Below are positions 16,746 through 26,745 of a stretch of DNA of 64,000 nt, in pieces. Position numbers and translations under genes: made by a program. Under the pieces are notes generated by a model. The model was not told the DNA's origin. It did not search any database and was given only the letters and a program-made list of their open reading frames with translations. This DNA comes from Rhizobium sp. BK313. Its GTDB lineage: Bacteria > Pseudomonadota > Alphaproteobacteria > Rhizobiales > Rhizobiaceae. The stretch spans positions 1 through 64,000 of the forward strand of contig NZ_JACHZQ010000001.1 in the NCBI RefSeq assembly GCF_014193655.1, given 5' to 3'. Numbering within the stretch: position 1 is the first letter of the stretch; each line of letters begins with the position of its first letter.

Positions 16746-17239
16746 TGTTTTGAGCGGGCAATCGCGGATCAATGCAGAATTGGTTCAAGAATTTGTTCGC
16801 CCCGTTGTAGGGTGCTGCATTACCGAAAATTGGCCCACGGCTATTTTCTATGCCGATTGGTCAATTAACGCGCAAATTGTGAGCTGCTCGGACTCCAATT
16901 GGATCATCGGCTTAGCGGCAGCCTGCCCATATTTTCAGCGTGGCCGTTGCCGGTGGCACAATCATTGATCAAATTTTCCAAAATAATCTTCCATTTCATG
17001 TGGTTAGATGACCGTCGAATGTCCCTTGACAGCCGCGAGAGCCTGGACTGTTATAGCCACCTATAACAAATTCAAAAGATTGACGGGATTTCGAGACAAC
17101 CGACGGAACGGGCTCAGACACGAGGCCGGGCCGCCCAAAAGTTGCGTTTGAATGAGGCCGTGGCAATGGCGATCCAATCAGGAATTGGTTCACGAGCGGT
17201 CAGCAGCGCGATGGACCGTTTGAAACCAGGAGATTGAGA
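16746..17239. other. Intergenic region upstream of the orphan binding protein
   Basis: About 490 bases with no supported gene. It holds the perfect palindrome at 17049-17068. A sequence TGGCAC-N5-TTGAT near 16954 recalls a sigma-54 promoter but lacks the -12 GC. Confidence 0.5.
17049..17068. promoter_or_regulatory. Perfect 20-bp palindromic operator candidate
   Basis: TGTTATAG (17049-17056) and CTATAACA (17061-17068) are exact inverted copies around CCAC. The length and half-site type suit a dimeric GntR- or LacI-like regulator. It is 171 bp before the start of the binding-protein gene. No regulator gene is next to it. Confidence 0.5.
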
Positions 17240-18733
17240 ATGAGATTGATATTCGCACTTCCGCTGATGGCGATGCTATTGGCGGGTACGAGCACCTTAG
17301 CCAACGAAATGAAGATCGGCCTCCAGGACGATTTGGACGGGCTTGATCCGGTAAAATCGCGCACCTTCGTGGGGGAGGTGGTTTTCAAATCGCTTTGTGA
17401 CAGTCTTGTCGACGTGGGGCAGGACCTGCAGGCCAAGCCGGAACTCGCCAGCAAATGGTCGTGGAACAGCGACATGACCGAGCTGACCATGACCCTTTTC
17501 CCGAACTTGACCTTTCATGACGGCTCGCCGATCAATGCGCAGGCGGTCAAGGCCAATCTCGATCGTGCGATCACCCAGCCGGACAGCATGCGCAAGAGTG
17601 AGCTGCAGTCGATTGACAGCGTGTCGGTGATCGACGATCTCAATTTCAAGATCAAGCTGAAGCGACCGGACCCGACGTTGCTGCCGCAGCTTTCCAATCG
17701 CGCCGGCATGATGGTGGCGCCGGCCCATTTCGATACGGCGGTGACCGCGCCAGTCTGCTCCGGGCCGTACAAGTTTGTCTCGCGCCAGCAGAACTACAGC
17801 ATCTCGCTGGAAAAATTTCAGAATTATCGTGACGCCGCCGACTATCATTTCGACAAGGTGACGTTCATGATCATGCCGGATACGACCGTGCGCCTCGCCA
17901 ATCTGCGTTCCGGCGGCCTCGACATGCTGGAGCGTTTGGCTCCGTCGGATATCCCTTCCGTCAAGTCCGATGCCAACCTCCAGCTCGCCGCGATCACCAG
18001 CGTCGGCTATCAGGGCCTCACCATCAATGTCGGCAATGGCTCAGGCGGCAAGAGCCCGCTCGGCAAGGATAAGCGTGTTCGCCAGGCTCTGCAGCTTGCC
18101 ATTGACAAGGATGCCATCAATCAGGTCGTCGGTGCGGGCACCTTCGAGCCGGCCCAGCAGCCGTTCACCAGCGTCAGCCCTTTCCACAACACGGCGATCA
18201 AAGTCAGCGAGCATAATGTCGAGAAGGCCAAGGCACTCCTCGCCGAAGCTGGAACGCCGAAGGTTTCCTTCGAGATGATCTATGCCAATTCGACGACGAG
18301 CGACCAGATCGCCCAGATGATCCAGGCCATGGGCGCGGAAGCTGGCTTCGACATCAAGCTGCATGCCGTCGAATTCACCACGATGTTGACACAGGCTCAG
18401 AGCGGCGATTTCGACACCGTGTTGACTGGCTGGTCGGGACGCTACGATCCGGATGGCAATATCCATCAGTTTCTGGCCTGCAAGGACAGCCTCAACTATG
18501 CCGGCTATTGCAACAGCCAAGTCACGGGCGACCTGGACAAGGCCAAGGTCGAAGGCAATTTCGATGCCCGCAAGAAGCTCTATGACGACGCCCAGAACAT
18601 CATTCAAGACGACCTGCCGATCATCTATCTCTATCATCAGCCCTGGCCCTTCGTTCTCTCCAAGAAGATCCACGGCTTCCAGCCGTTGCCGACGGGCCTC
18701 ATCAGCCTCAAGGGCGTGACCAAGGACGACTAG
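17240..18733 (+). CDS. Family 5 (peptide/nickel/opine-type) ABC substrate-binding protein, orphan
   Basis: A 497-residue periplasmic solute-binding protein with a signal peptide (MRLIFALPLMAMLLAGTSTLANE). Typical features: LQDDLDGLDPVKSRTFVGEVVF, the LTFHDGSPINAQAVKANLDRA block and VRQALQLAIDKDAIN. The ATG at 17240 is placed by AGGAG 7 nt upstream; a TTG two codons earlier is less likely. No permease or ATPase accompanies it; it is followed 10 bp later by an acetamidase gene. It may deliver an amide to a transporter encoded elsewhere. Confidence 0.85.
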   Translation: MRLIFALPLMAMLLAGTSTLANEMKIGLQDDLDGLDPVKSRTFVGEVVFKSLCDSLVDVGQDLQAKPELASKWSWNSDMTELTMTLFPNLTFHDGSPINAQAVKANLDRAITQPDSMRKSELQSIDSVSVIDDLNFKIKLKRPDPTLLPQLSNRAGMMVAPAHFDTAVTAPVCSGPYKFVSRQQNYSISLEKFQNYRDAADYHFDKVTFMIMPDTTVRLANLRSGGLDMLERLAPSDIPSVKSDANLQLAAITSVGYQGLTINVGNGSGGKSPLGKDKRVRQALQLAIDKDAINQVVGAGTFEPAQQPFTSVSPFHNTAIKVSEHNVEKAKALLAEAGTPKVSFEMIYANSTTSDQIAQMIQAMGAEAGFDIKLHAVEFTTMLTQAQSGDFDTVLTGWSGRYDPDGNIHQFLACKDSLNYAGYCNSQVTGDLDKAKVEGNFDARKKLYDDAQNIIQDDLPIIYLYHQPWPFVLSKKIHGFQPLPTGLISLKGVTKDD

Positions 18734-18743
18734 GACATATCTC

Positions 18744-19682
18744 ATGGATCATCATCTGCCTGCTTCTTCAGCAAACTGCGCTTGGGGTTATTTCGACCCC
18801 AAGCGTCCGCCGGCTCTGACGGTGGATAGCGGCGACACGGTCGTCATCGACACGGTATCCGGCGGGCCGGACGTGTTGCCGAAGGGTGAATTTTTCATCC
18901 CACCCGAGCTGCTGGACGTCCACAAGAACTCCATTCAGGAAATGCCCGGCCACATCCTCACCGGACCCGTGGCGATCCGTGGCGCCAAGCCTGGCCAGGT
19001 TTTGGAGGTACGCATCAAGGATGTGAAGCTTCGCCAGAACTGGGGCTACAATGCCATCCGTCCGCTGGCCGGTACTTTGCCCTACGACTTCGAGACGGCG
19101 CGCCTGCTGAATATCCCGCTCGACGTCGAGGCCAATGTCGCGCATCTGCCCTGGGGTTTGAAGCTGCCCCTGGCGCCGTTCTTCGGTGTCATGGGCGTCG
19201 CACCGCCACCGAATTGGGGCCGCATCTCCTCGATCATGCCGCGCGCCCATGCCGGCAATATCGACAATAAGGAACTGGTTGCCGGCACGACGCTCTATCT
19301 GCCGATCTTCAACGAAGGTGCTCTGTTTTCCTGCGGCGACGGCCACGGAGCGCAGGGTGATGGTGAGGTCTGCATCACGGCGATCGAAACGGCGCTGCGT
19401 GGTACCTTCCAGTTCATTGTCCGCGATGACCTCAGCTTTACCTATCCGCGCGCTGAAACACCCACCCACTACATCACCATGGGCATGGATCCGGACCTCG
19501 ATCAATGCTCGATCATGGCGCTGCGCGACATGATCGTGCTGCTCGGCGAGAAGGCTGGGCTGTCGCGGGAAGATGCCTATACGCTTTGCAGCCTCGCCGG
19601 CGACCTGCACGTCACGCAGACAGTCAACGGCAACAAGGGTGTGCACATGATGATGGCGAAGAGCCTGTTGCAGCAAGCTTGA
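18744..19682 (+). CDS. Acetamidase/formamidase family amidohydrolase
   Basis: A 312-residue FmdA/AmdA-family protein. Family landmarks are TGPVAIRGAKPGQVLEVRI, HAGNIDNKEL, LYLPIFNEGALFSCGDGHGAQGDGE (in parts) and YITMGMDPDLDQC. Members hydrolyse short amides to acid and ammonia and probably use a metal bound by the DGHxxQGDGE segment. The gene is 10 bp after the orphan binding protein, which suggests uptake and hydrolysis of the same amide. Cytoplasmic, no signal peptide. Confidence 0.88.
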   Translation: MDHHLPASSANCAWGYFDPKRPPALTVDSGDTVVIDTVSGGPDVLPKGEFFIPPELLDVHKNSIQEMPGHILTGPVAIRGAKPGQVLEVRIKDVKLRQNWGYNAIRPLAGTLPYDFETARLLNIPLDVEANVAHLPWGLKLPLAPFFGVMGVAPPPNWGRISSIMPRAHAGNIDNKELVAGTTLYLPIFNEGALFSCGDGHGAQGDGEVCITAIETALRGTFQFIVRDDLSFTYPRAETPTHYITMGMDPDLDQCSIMALRDMIVLLGEKAGLSREDAYTLCSLAGDLHVTQTVNGNKGVHMMMAKSLLQQA

Positions 19683-19700
19683 TTGCCGGCGTTGAAGCGC

Positions 19701-21254
19701 TCAGTTCGAGCGCTTCAACCATGCCTGGATGATCGGCACGTCAGCGTCGGTCAGTTCGTGGCCATGGGGGATCGTTTGCAGGTTCACCGTCGCGCCGTCG
19801 GCACGGAGACGCTCGGCAAGTGGTTGCGCGTAGGGTCCATATTCGTCCTTCGCGCCGGCGATGATCAGGACATCTGCATCCGACATGTCCACCGGCGGTG
19901 GATCGGTGAGGACGGCCATGGAGCGCAGTAGCACGGCACGGCGGATCAGATGCGGATGTAGCGACAGCATGGCATTGATCAGGTTCGCGCCGTTCGAATA
20001 GCCAATATAGACGATGCGTTCGGGGTCGAGACCGTAGGCATGCGTCGCGCCGTCGATGAAAGCGGCAAAGGCTTCGGCTTCGCTGGCGATATCGGCCTGA
20101 TCGAAGGTAAATGGGGTGATGCGGCGATACCAGCGTGGCGCGCCTTCCTCGAGTGCCCGGCCGCGCACGCCGAGCAGCGTCGCCTGCGCGTCTATCTTGT
20201 GGGCGATCGGCATCAGCGTCGTTTCGCTGGCGCCGGAGCCATGCAGCAAAATGAAGACAGTACCGTCCGGCTCCTGCGGCGTGAAGAAGCGATGCACGAA
20301 CGGCAGGTCCCGATAAATGACGCGCGGCTCGCCGGGCATCGAGAACTGTGGCAGGATGACGCTAAGCTCCGCCAGGCGTTTCGGGTTGTCGTCGGGTGCG
20401 AACAGGCGTGTGCCGAGAGTCGCCTCGTCTTCGTCGACCAGCATGCCCGGCGCATCGGTCGCGAGCTCGAACAGGATGCGGCCAGGCTCGCGGACATAGA
20501 GTGAGCGGAAATATTTGCGGTCATGCATCGCTGTCGGCCAGGAATTGACCGCTTGCAGCGCCGTGCGCACCGATTGCAGCTCGGCATCGTCAGAGGCGCG
20601 AAACGCCACATGATCGACCGTGCCGGTTCCCGGTGCGCTCGCCCAGAAACCCCGCGCATCGCGGATGTCGATGATATCGCCGGGCTCGGAGACAAGGCGG
20701 CTGATCGCACCGTTGATCGCCTGCGGCTGGTAGTCGAAATGCTTCACGAGAAGATTTTGCGTCTCTTCGGGCGTCTCGCTGAACAGCGTTGCGCCGCGAA
20801 TGCGCCGGATGGCGTGTTCAAGCGGGATTTTCTCGCTTGCCCAGGGTGCGGCCGATTGTAGATCCTTGGCGCCGACCAGTTTGACGATGACACCATCCGG
20901 GTCTTTCAATCGCAGCACCGGTTCGCCGAATTCGTCCGAAGGGCCTTCCGGTTTCAGTCCTGCACTTAAGGCACGCGTCAGCCAGAAGCCGATGCTCATG
21001 GGATCGATGGAAAGCGAGATCTCGCCGACCTGGCCGATGCCGGGACGACCGGGGGAACCGTCTTCCCATACGAGGAAAGTCACCAGCGAGCCCGGAGACC
21101 CCGTTGCATCGCCGTATAGGAGATGCAATTGCGTTGCGTCCTCGAAGCCGCCGGTGCGTTTGACCAGCCGTAGGCCAAGAAAGCCTGCATAGAAATCGAC
21201 ATTCGCCTGCACCTTACGTGTGATCAGCGTGATGTGGTGAATGCCGGCGACCAT
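19701..21254 (-). CDS. Fused VOC ring-cleaving dioxygenase and alpha/beta-hydrolase (MhqO-MhqD-like)
   Basis: A 517-residue two-domain protein. Residues 1 to about 320 hold two VOC modules of the PcpA/LinE/MhqO type of hydroquinone 1,2-dioxygenase, with Fe(II) ligands H7 (GIHHITL), H215 (TVDHVAF) and E263 (LFELATD). Residues about 330-517 are a small esterase/phospholipase-like alpha/beta-hydrolase with HGSG oxyanion loop, nucleophile Ser420 (GYSNG), Asp470 and His499 (HGHE). In Bacillus the corresponding activities are separate genes of the Mhq quinone-detoxification regulon. The fusion should cleave a (hydro)quinone and hydrolyse the product. It is monocistronic and converges with the amidase gene. 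Confidence 0.88.
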   Translation of the reverse strand: MVAGIHHITLITRKVQANVDFYAGFLGLRLVKRTGGFEDATQLHLLYGDATGSPGSLVTFLVWEDGSPGRPGIGQVGEISLSIDPMSIGFWLTRALSAGLKPEGPSDEFGEPVLRLKDPDGVIVKLVGAKDLQSAAPWASEKIPLEHAIRRIRGATLFSETPEETQNLLVKHFDYQPQAINGAISRLVSEPGDIIDIRDARGFWASAPGTGTVDHVAFRASDDAELQSVRTALQAVNSWPTAMHDRKYFRSLYVREPGRILFELATDAPGMLVDEDEATLGTRLFAPDDNPKRLAELSVILPQFSMPGEPRVIYRDLPFVHRFFTPQEPDGTVFILLHGSGASETTLMPIAHKIDAQATLLGVRGRALEEGAPRWYRRITPFTFDQADIASEAEAFAAFIDGATHAYGLDPERIVYIGYSNGANLINAMLSLHPHLIRRAVLLRSMAVLTDPPPVDMSDADVLIIAGAKDEYGPYAQPLAERLRADGATVNLQTIPHGHELTDADVPIIQAWLKRSN

Positions 21255-21398
21255 GTGATGCTCCAGGATGGATTGCGCAGTTGGTCGCTATCTAGGGCAG
21301 AAGCCGCGCTCAATTCAATGCGTCGTCCATGGAGGCTGTGTTCACGAAAAGCGCAACGTCAACCGCCGAAGCATGTCATAGATCGGATGGGGCTTTGC

Positions 21399-21626
21399 CT
21401 ATTCCGATACTTTGGCGGTCTTTCGCTTGGCCTTGGCCTTTGGCTCCGGTACCGGCTGCAGCGCCTCTTTCTCAAGGCGAAGCTCCCGCAGGCGCGCCGT
21501 TTTGCGCTCGCGGATCGTCTGTTCGCTGGCGAGGATTTCCTTGACGGTGGAGTCGAGCTGGCTGGCCTTGACCAACGATGCCTGCTTCTTGGATCCGAAC
21601 AGGTTGTCTTTGTTAGGTGGCGCCAT
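21399..21626 (-). CDS. Small lysine-rich conserved hypothetical protein
   Basis: A 75-residue basic, charged protein (MAPPNKDNLFGSKKQAS at the N-terminus, ERKTARLRELRLEKEAL in the middle, a proline/lysine tail). It is mostly predicted coiled-coil helix. GGAGG lies 5 nt before the ATG at 21626, which decides against the ATG at 21638. I know no function. It may be a nucleic-acid-associated or regulatory protein. Confidence 0.6.
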   Translation of the reverse strand: MAPPNKDNLFGSKKQASLVKASQLDSTVKEILASEQTIRERKTARLRELRLEKEALQPVPEPKAKAKRKTAKVSE

Positions 21627-22137
21627 CTTGGCCTCCATGGTTCGTGTCGGCGTTGGCGTTGCTTGTGGACTTTGGGCGGATGATCATCCGCGCCCACAAC
21701 GCGGGAAGTCCCATCCTGTATCGGATGGCATTCGTATTGGCGATATAATTCTGTCGCTTTCCAAGAAATCCGGCGGAATTTTCGCGCAGAAATCCGGGAG
21801 ATAAAAAGAAAAATGCCGACAAACCCTACATAGGATAGCGCAAAAATCCCGGAAATAGCGGGAGAAACACTATCGGATTTTGATCGTCAATAAGTGATTA
21901 TTTTATGTCGCGCGGGCCATTTTGGGCGAAATATTTAGTCATTTTCGATATTTTACATGTTTTTCCTTGTGGCAAATTCAATCATCCGGTATAAGCCGTG
22001 CATCGATATTGCTGAATGAACTTTGCCTCGACGCACTCTGCGCGACACTGACGAACTTCCCTCTCAAAATCGGTCTACTGCACCCGGGCGGTTGCCTGGA
22101 ATGCGATCTTTATATGAGTGATTGAAAGGTCATCGTT
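21627..22137. other. Long intergenic region with cold-shock gene leader
   Basis: About 510 bases, AT-rich between 21735 and 21965, between the minus-strand small basic gene and the plus-strand cold-shock gene. Cold-shock genes usually carry a long structured 5' leader, which would fall here. I cannot place a clear promoter and see no credible coding frame. Confidence 0.4.
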
Positions 22138-22347
22138 ATGAGCACAGGTACTGTAAAGTGGTTCAATGCTGCCAAGGGTTTTGGTTTCATTCAGCCTGAC
22201 GACGGCGCGACGGATGTTTTCGTGCACATTTCCGCGGTTGAACGCGCTGGAATGAGCAGCCTCCGTGACGGCCAGAAGATTTCCTACGAGCTTGTCAAGG
22301 ACAAGCGTTCGGGCAAGATGTCGGCTGACCAGCTTGAATCCATGTAA
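22138..22347 (+). CDS. CspA-family cold-shock protein
   Basis: A 69-residue OB-fold nucleic-acid chaperone. RNP1 is KGFGFIQ and RNP2 is VFVHIS; the opening [15 protein letters not shown] is invariant for the family. It melts RNA secondary structure, classically in the cold, though many alphaproteobacterial copies are constitutive. AAAGGT precedes the ATG. A terminator follows at 22412. Confidence 0.95.
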   Translation: MSTGTVKWFNAAKGFGFIQPDDGATDVFVHISAVERAGMSSLRDGQKISYELVKDKRSGKMSADQLESM

Positions 22348-22411
22348 GGCATTTGCTTCCGGTCTTTGACCACGGATGTACTGGCATCGATCGTTGAGGC
22401 GATGAAGGAAG

Positions 22412-22437
22412 AGGTCGGGTTAGCCCGGCCTTTTTTG
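22412..22437 (+). terminator. Rho-independent terminator of the cold-shock gene
   Basis: GGTCGGG pairs with CCCGGCC (one G-T pair) around TTAG, followed by six T. Confidence 0.8.
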
Positions 22438-22468
22438 TATTTTGCTCCAGGCGAGCAGCAGTGAATCG

Positions 22469-22505
22469 AAGAGCGCCGGTCTTGAACCGGCGCTCTTTTG
22501 TTTTT
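22469..22505. terminator. Second, bidirectional terminator
   Basis: AAGAGCGCCGGT (22469-22480) and ACCGGCGCTCTT (22486-22497) form a 12-bp stem, then TTTTGTTTTT. It sits between the converging cold-shock and cytochrome genes and can end both transcripts. Confidence 0.85.
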
Positions 22506-22513
22506 GCTGCGGC

Positions 22514-23899
22514 TCAGGCGGGATATGGCGTCTGGCGGCCGCGTCTGGTCACAAGCAGCGCGGCAATCACCAGCACAATCACCAGGATTGCGGGGATGAT
22601 CCATTTGGCCAGCGCCAGGATGCCGAGATCCTGTTCGCCGCTGCGCATCTTCGCCACCGTCTCGGCGGTGATGCCGGCCTGCTTGCCGCCGAAGCGGTCG
22701 ACGACGAAGTTGGCGACAGCGGCAATCTCCGTGTCCGTCAGTGCGTTGGCAAAGGCGGGCATACGCATGTCGCCATTGGCGGTATGAACCGTTTGGCCGT
22801 TCAGCACGACCTGCACAAGGTTCAGCGCTTCGGTGTCATTGGCTGCACCGCTGCCCTTCAGCGCGGCATAGGGCGTTTGCAGCCCGCTGCCGTCCCAGCC
22901 GTGACAGCTAGCGCAGGAGCCTTCGAAAATGCGTTGCCCGACCGAGGGATCGGTCGAGGACGGCACGTAGGCCGCATCGCGTAGAGCTGGCGGTTCGGGG
23001 TCAACGACGGGATCGTCGGAGCTTGCCTGCGGGGGCACCGAGCGCAAATAGGTGGCCAGCGCATGAATATCCTCTTTCGTTAGATGGCTGAGGCTGAGAC
23101 GGACGACCTCTTCCATCGGTCCGGAGGCGGCGCCGCGGCCATCCGCGTGGCCGTTGGAAAGATAGGATTCCAACTGTTCGTCGGTCCAGTTGCCAAGACC
23201 GTGATCCTTGTCGGAACTGATATCATAGGCTCGCCAGCCATCGACAGGAGAGCCCGCAAAGGCCTTCGAACTATCGAGACCGTAAGCAGCGGTGCGTGGC
23301 GTGTGGCATTCGCCGCAATGACCGAGCACATTGGCGAGATAGTTGCCGCGATTCCAGTCCGCCGATTGCTTCGGATCAGGTTGGAAACGCGCGTCCGTGA
23401 AGTAGAGCGCATTCCAGAAGGTCATGCCCCAACGCTGATTGAAGGGAAAGGACAGCGCGTTTTGCTTTGCCGGCGCATGCATCGGCGGCAGGCTGAAGAG
23501 ATAGGCTTTGATCGCCAGCGCATCCTCGCGGCTCATACCGGAATAGGAGGTGTAGGGGAAGGCCGGATAGAGGTGCTCACCGTCCTTGCCGATGCCCTGG
23601 TGCAGAGCGCGAACGAAATCGTCGTCGCTCCAGTTGCCGATGCCGGTGTCCTTGTCGGGCGTGATGTTCGGCGAATAGATAACGCCGAAGGGCAACTTGA
23701 AATCACGGCCACCGGTGAAGGGCTGGCCGCCGGGTACGGTGTGGCAGGCTTGGCAGTCCGCAGCCTGCGTCAGATATTGGCCGCGGGCGACCAATCCCGG
23801 GTCGGCGGTATTTTGAGCCACTGCAAGCGTGGCGCTGACAGCGAACATCACGCCAGAGACAATAGGCGTCGCCAGCCGGGAGAAGAGGGAATGGTTCAT
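22514..23899 (-). CDS. Three-haem cytochrome c subunit of a membrane-bound dehydrogenase
   Basis: A 461-residue exported cytochrome. After a signal peptide (cleavage near AVAQ) come three c-type haem sites: CQACH (49-53), CGECH (195-199) and CASCH (329-333). A C-terminal hydrophobic helix (about 432-450) anchors it to the inner membrane. The layout equals the cytochrome subunit of acetic-acid-bacterial alcohol and aldehyde dehydrogenases. It overlaps the molybdopterin subunit gene by 4 bp, so it takes electrons from that enzyme and passes them to ubiquinone or an oxidase. Confidence 0.92.
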   Translation of the reverse strand: MNHSLFSRLATPIVSGVMFAVSATLAVAQNTADPGLVARGQYLTQAADCQACHTVPGGQPFTGGRDFKLPFGVIYSPNITPDKDTGIGNWSDDDFVRALHQGIGKDGEHLYPAFPYTSYSGMSREDALAIKAYLFSLPPMHAPAKQNALSFPFNQRWGMTFWNALYFTDARFQPDPKQSADWNRGNYLANVLGHCGECHTPRTAAYGLDSSKAFAGSPVDGWRAYDISSDKDHGLGNWTDEQLESYLSNGHADGRGAASGPMEEVVRLSLSHLTKEDIHALATYLRSVPPQASSDDPVVDPEPPALRDAAYVPSSTDPSVGQRIFEGSCASCHGWDGSGLQTPYAALKGSGAANDTEALNLVQVVLNGQTVHTANGDMRMPAFANALTDTEIAAVANFVVDRFGGKQAGITAETVAKMRSGEQDLGILALAKWIIPAILVIVLVIAALLVTRRGRQTPYPA

Positions 23900-26199
23900 A
23901 GGCCTTCTCCCTCCCGACGCTCACTGCCCGCTTCCGATCGGCTGAGCGCTGTCTGCGCCAGCAGCGCCAGACCGGCGCCGCCGATAGGGGCGAGGTTGCC
24001 GACCACATGCTTGTCGGCACCCTGCGACATCAGTTGCATACGGTCGTAGGGCAGGCGGCGCAGCCGGACGCCGGTGGCGGCAAAGATGGCGTTGCCGAGG
24101 GCCGGGGCCGCAGACACCGTTCCGACCTCACCGATGCCACCCGGCTTTTCGGTGTTTTCGGCGCGATAGACTTCCAGCTTCGGTGCTTCGTCGATGCGCA
24201 GGATGCGATAGTCGTGGAAATTGCTCTGCACGGTGCGGCCGCGATCGAATTCGATGCCACTGTAAAGCGCCGCCGACAGGCCGAAGATCGTCCCACCTTC
24301 GATCTGCGCCACGACGGTATCGGGATTGACGGTGTAGCCGCAATCGATCGCTGCGATGGCCTTGTTCATGCGGATATCGCCCTGTGGCGAGACTTCGACC
24401 TCCAACACCAGGGCGCAGAAGCTGCCGAAGGCCTGATGCAGGCTGATGCCGCGGCCGCTGCGCGCCGGCAGCGGCTGACCCCAGCCGGATTTTTCCGCCG
24501 CAAGATTGAGCATGGCGAGCGCGCGCGGATTATCCGCCAGCATCTTGCGGCGGTAGTCGACCGGGTCGTCCTTGGCGGCATGCGCCAGTTCGTCGATGAA
24601 GCTTTCGATGACGAAGACATTGTGGTTCGGGCCGACGCCGCGCCACCAAGAGATAGGAAAATGCTCCGGCGGGTCCTGGCGGACATATTCGACCAGATGC
24701 TTCTCGATCTTGTAGGGCGTTTCCGTCGAGCCTTCGACAGCGTCGCGGTCGAGCCCGTTTTTCGGGAGCGCGCCCGGGGCGTAATGCGCGAGTACCGAGC
24801 CGCCTGTGACACGATGCCAGAGCGCGGTCGGTACGCCATCCGGGCCGAGGGAAGCCGAGATGCGATCATGATAGGCCGGCCGGTAGTAATCGTGCCGGAT
24901 ATCCTCTTCGCGCGTCCAGACGACCTGCAGGGGGAAATCGACCTGTTTTGCCAAGGCGACCGCCTGGGCGATCGAATCCGCTTCCAGACGCCGGCCGAAG
25001 CCGCCGCCGAGGAGCTGGTTGTGCACGTTGACGCTTTCCGGCGGCAGGCCGGTGATCTTGGCAGCAATCGCCGTGGCCGTGGCCGGTACCTGCGTGCCGC
25101 ACCAGATATCGCAGCCGTCCGCGCGGACATGGACGATGGTGTTGATCGGCTCCATTGTCGCATGCGCGAGAAAGGGGAGGTCGTAGATTGCGTCGATCCG
25201 CTTGTTGTCCTTCTCGATCGCGTCGCGCGCGCCGCCTTCGTCCAGCGCCACGATCGGCGAGCCCTGTTCCAAGCTTTGTGCCAGTTGGGCGTGGATGTCG
25301 GAGGAGGAGTGCGCGACATTCGCCCCTTCGTCCCAGGTGATGTTCAGCAACCGCGCTGCCTTCTGCGCAGCCCATGTATTGTCGCCGACGACGGCGACGG
25401 CATTATCGATGGTCAACACCTTGATGGCGCCCGGGACGGCCAGCGCCGCCGTGCTGTCGACGGCCTTCAGCGTGCCGCCGAAGACGGGACAGGCAATCAC
25501 GTTCGCAACTTTCATGCCGGGCACGCGGATGTCGAGACCGAACTTCGCCGTTCCATTGACTTTGGCTGGCGTGTCGAGCCGCTTCATCGGTTTGCCGACG
25601 ATGCGGAAGGTGGAGGGATCTTTCAGCGGCACATCTGCCGGAACGGGCAGATTGGCGGCGTCGGCGGCGATGGCGGTGTAGGCGATCGTACGGCTGCTTG
25701 CGGGATGCAGCACGGCGCCGCGTTCGGCCTTGCAGCTTGCCGGATCGACCTGCCATTGATTGGCGGCGGCTGATATCAGCATGGTGCGGGCACCTGCGCC
25801 TGCCTTGCGCAGCGGTTCCCACCAACTGCGAATGGATGTGGAGCCGCCGGTTCCCTGCGAATGGAGCAGGGCGGTGGCATAGAGTTTCGGGTTGGCCGGA
25901 GCTGCTTCCAACTGGATCTGGTCGAGATCGACCTCCAGCTCCTCGGCCATCAGCATGGCTTCGGCGGTGTAGATGCCCTGGCCCATTTCGACATTCGGGA
26001 TAACGAGGGTGATGCCGCTCCTATCGATTCTAATGAGACCGTAGGGGTGGAAGGCAGCGTTGTCGCCTGCACCGACAGCCGCTGCTTCCGCAAGCGCTGC
26101 GGCGCGCAGCCTGCCGGTTGCGAGCGGCAGTGCGAAGGAGAGAACGAGCGCGCCCTTCAGCAGCGAGCGACGCGTGGGAGTAAAGACCTGATCGCTCAT
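23896..26199 (-). CDS. Molybdopterin-binding large subunit, isoquinoline 1-oxidoreductase/aldehyde dehydrogenase type
   Basis: A 767-residue xanthine-oxidase-family subunit. It starts with a twin-arginine signal ([18 protein letters not shown]), so the folded complex is exported to the periplasm. Molybdopterin-binding signatures include [34 protein letters not shown] and, near the C-terminus, the active-site region [20 protein letters not shown] (in parts) with the Glu base. Substrates in the family are aldehydes and N-heterocycles such as isoquinoline. The gene is coupled by 4-bp overlaps to the iron-sulfur subunit before it and the cytochrome after it, giving the IorB-like organisation. The true substrate is unknown. 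Confidence 0.9.
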   Translation of the reverse strand: MSDQVFTPTRRSLLKGALVLSFALPLATGRLRAAALAEAAAVGAGDNAAFHPYGLIRIDRSGITLVIPNVEMGQGIYTAEAMLMAEELEVDLDQIQLEAAPANPKLYATALLHSQGTGGSTSIRSWWEPLRKAGAGARTMLISAAANQWQVDPASCKAERGAVLHPASSRTIAYTAIAADAANLPVPADVPLKDPSTFRIVGKPMKRLDTPAKVNGTAKFGLDIRVPGMKVANVIACPVFGGTLKAVDSTAALAVPGAIKVLTIDNAVAVVGDNTWAAQKAARLLNITWDEGANVAHSSSDIHAQLAQSLEQGSPIVALDEGGARDAIEKDNKRIDAIYDLPFLAHATMEPINTIVHVRADGCDIWCGTQVPATATAIAAKITGLPPESVNVHNQLLGGGFGRRLEADSIAQAVALAKQVDFPLQVVWTREEDIRHDYYRPAYHDRISASLGPDGVPTALWHRVTGGSVLAHYAPGALPKNGLDRDAVEGSTETPYKIEKHLVEYVRQDPPEHFPISWWRGVGPNHNVFVIESFIDELAHAAKDDPVDYRRKMLADNPRALAMLNLAAEKSGWGQPLPARSGRGISLHQAFGSFCALVLEVEVSPQGDIRMNKAIAAIDCGYTVNPDTVVAQIEGGTIFGLSAALYSGIEFDRGRTVQSNFHDYRILRIDEAPKLEVYRAENTEKPGGIGEVGTVSAAPALGNAIFAATGVRLRRLPYDRMQLMSQGADKHVVGNLAPIGGAGLALLAQTALSRSEAGSERREGEGL

Positions 26200-26648
26200 G
26201 CGCTTGCGGCCTCCTTGATGGCGCGGCGAATGCGCTCATAGGTGCCGCAACGACAGATGTTACCGGCCATGGCCGCATCGATCTCAGGGTCGGTCGGGTT
26301 GGGAACATGGGCCAGCAGGGCGGCGGCCGACATGATCTGCCCGGATTGACAGTAGCCGCATTGGACCACTTCTTCCTTCAGCCAGGCGGTCTGCACGCGA
26401 TGGCCGGCATCGGTCTCGCCGATTTTCTCGATCGTCGTCACGTTGCGGTTACTGACAGCGGAAATGGGCAGCACGCAGGAGCGCATGGCCCTGCCGTCGA
26501 TATGGACCGTGCAGGCGCCGCATTGGGCGATGCCGCAGCCGAATTTGGTACCGGTCATGCCAAGGGTGTCGCGCAGCACCCACAGCAAAGGCATATCGCC
26601 GGGCACGTCGACCTCGACGTTATGCCCGTTCACATTCAGTTGGATCAT
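26196..26648 (-). CDS. [2Fe-2S] small subunit of the molybdenum hydroxylase (IorA-like)
   Basis: A 150-residue protein with two [2Fe-2S] sites: plant-type C38, C43, C46 and C58 ([17 protein letters not shown]) and the C-terminal site C97, C100, C132, C134 (QCGYCQSG and ICRCG). It relays electrons from the molybdenum centre to the cytochrome. The ATG at 26648 has GGGGAG about 9 nt upstream and begins exactly at the family N-terminus; ten extra codons to 26678 are not needed. It is the first gene of the three-gene operon. Confidence 0.93.
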   Translation of the reverse strand: MIQLNVNGHNVEVDVPGDMPLLWVLRDTLGMTGTKFGCGIAQCGACTVHIDGRAMRSCVLPISAVSNRNVTTIEKIGETDAGHRVQTAWLKEEVVQCGYCQSGQIMSAAALLAHVPNPTDPEIDAAMAGNICRCGTYERIRRAIKEAASA

Positions 26649-26745
26649 ATTGAGGACTCCCCTGGGGCAGGATTCCAAATACCGTGAAGCGGTTTTGGAT
26701 AAGATCGTGCCAAATCAAACGAATGGCAGGGGAGAAAGATAACAC

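Noticed and set aside
16954..16970. Sigma-54-like promoter TGGCAC-N5-TTGAT
   Set aside because: The -12 element lacks the essential GC dinucleotide, and it is far from the next start codon.
16996..17193. 65-codon minus-strand frame upstream of the orphan binding protein
   Set aside because: It spans the palindromic operator and has no family motif or convincing ribosome site.
24007..25773. 588-codon plus-strand frame
   Set aside because: It is the antisense of the molybdopterin subunit gene, which carries the family motifs on the minus strand.
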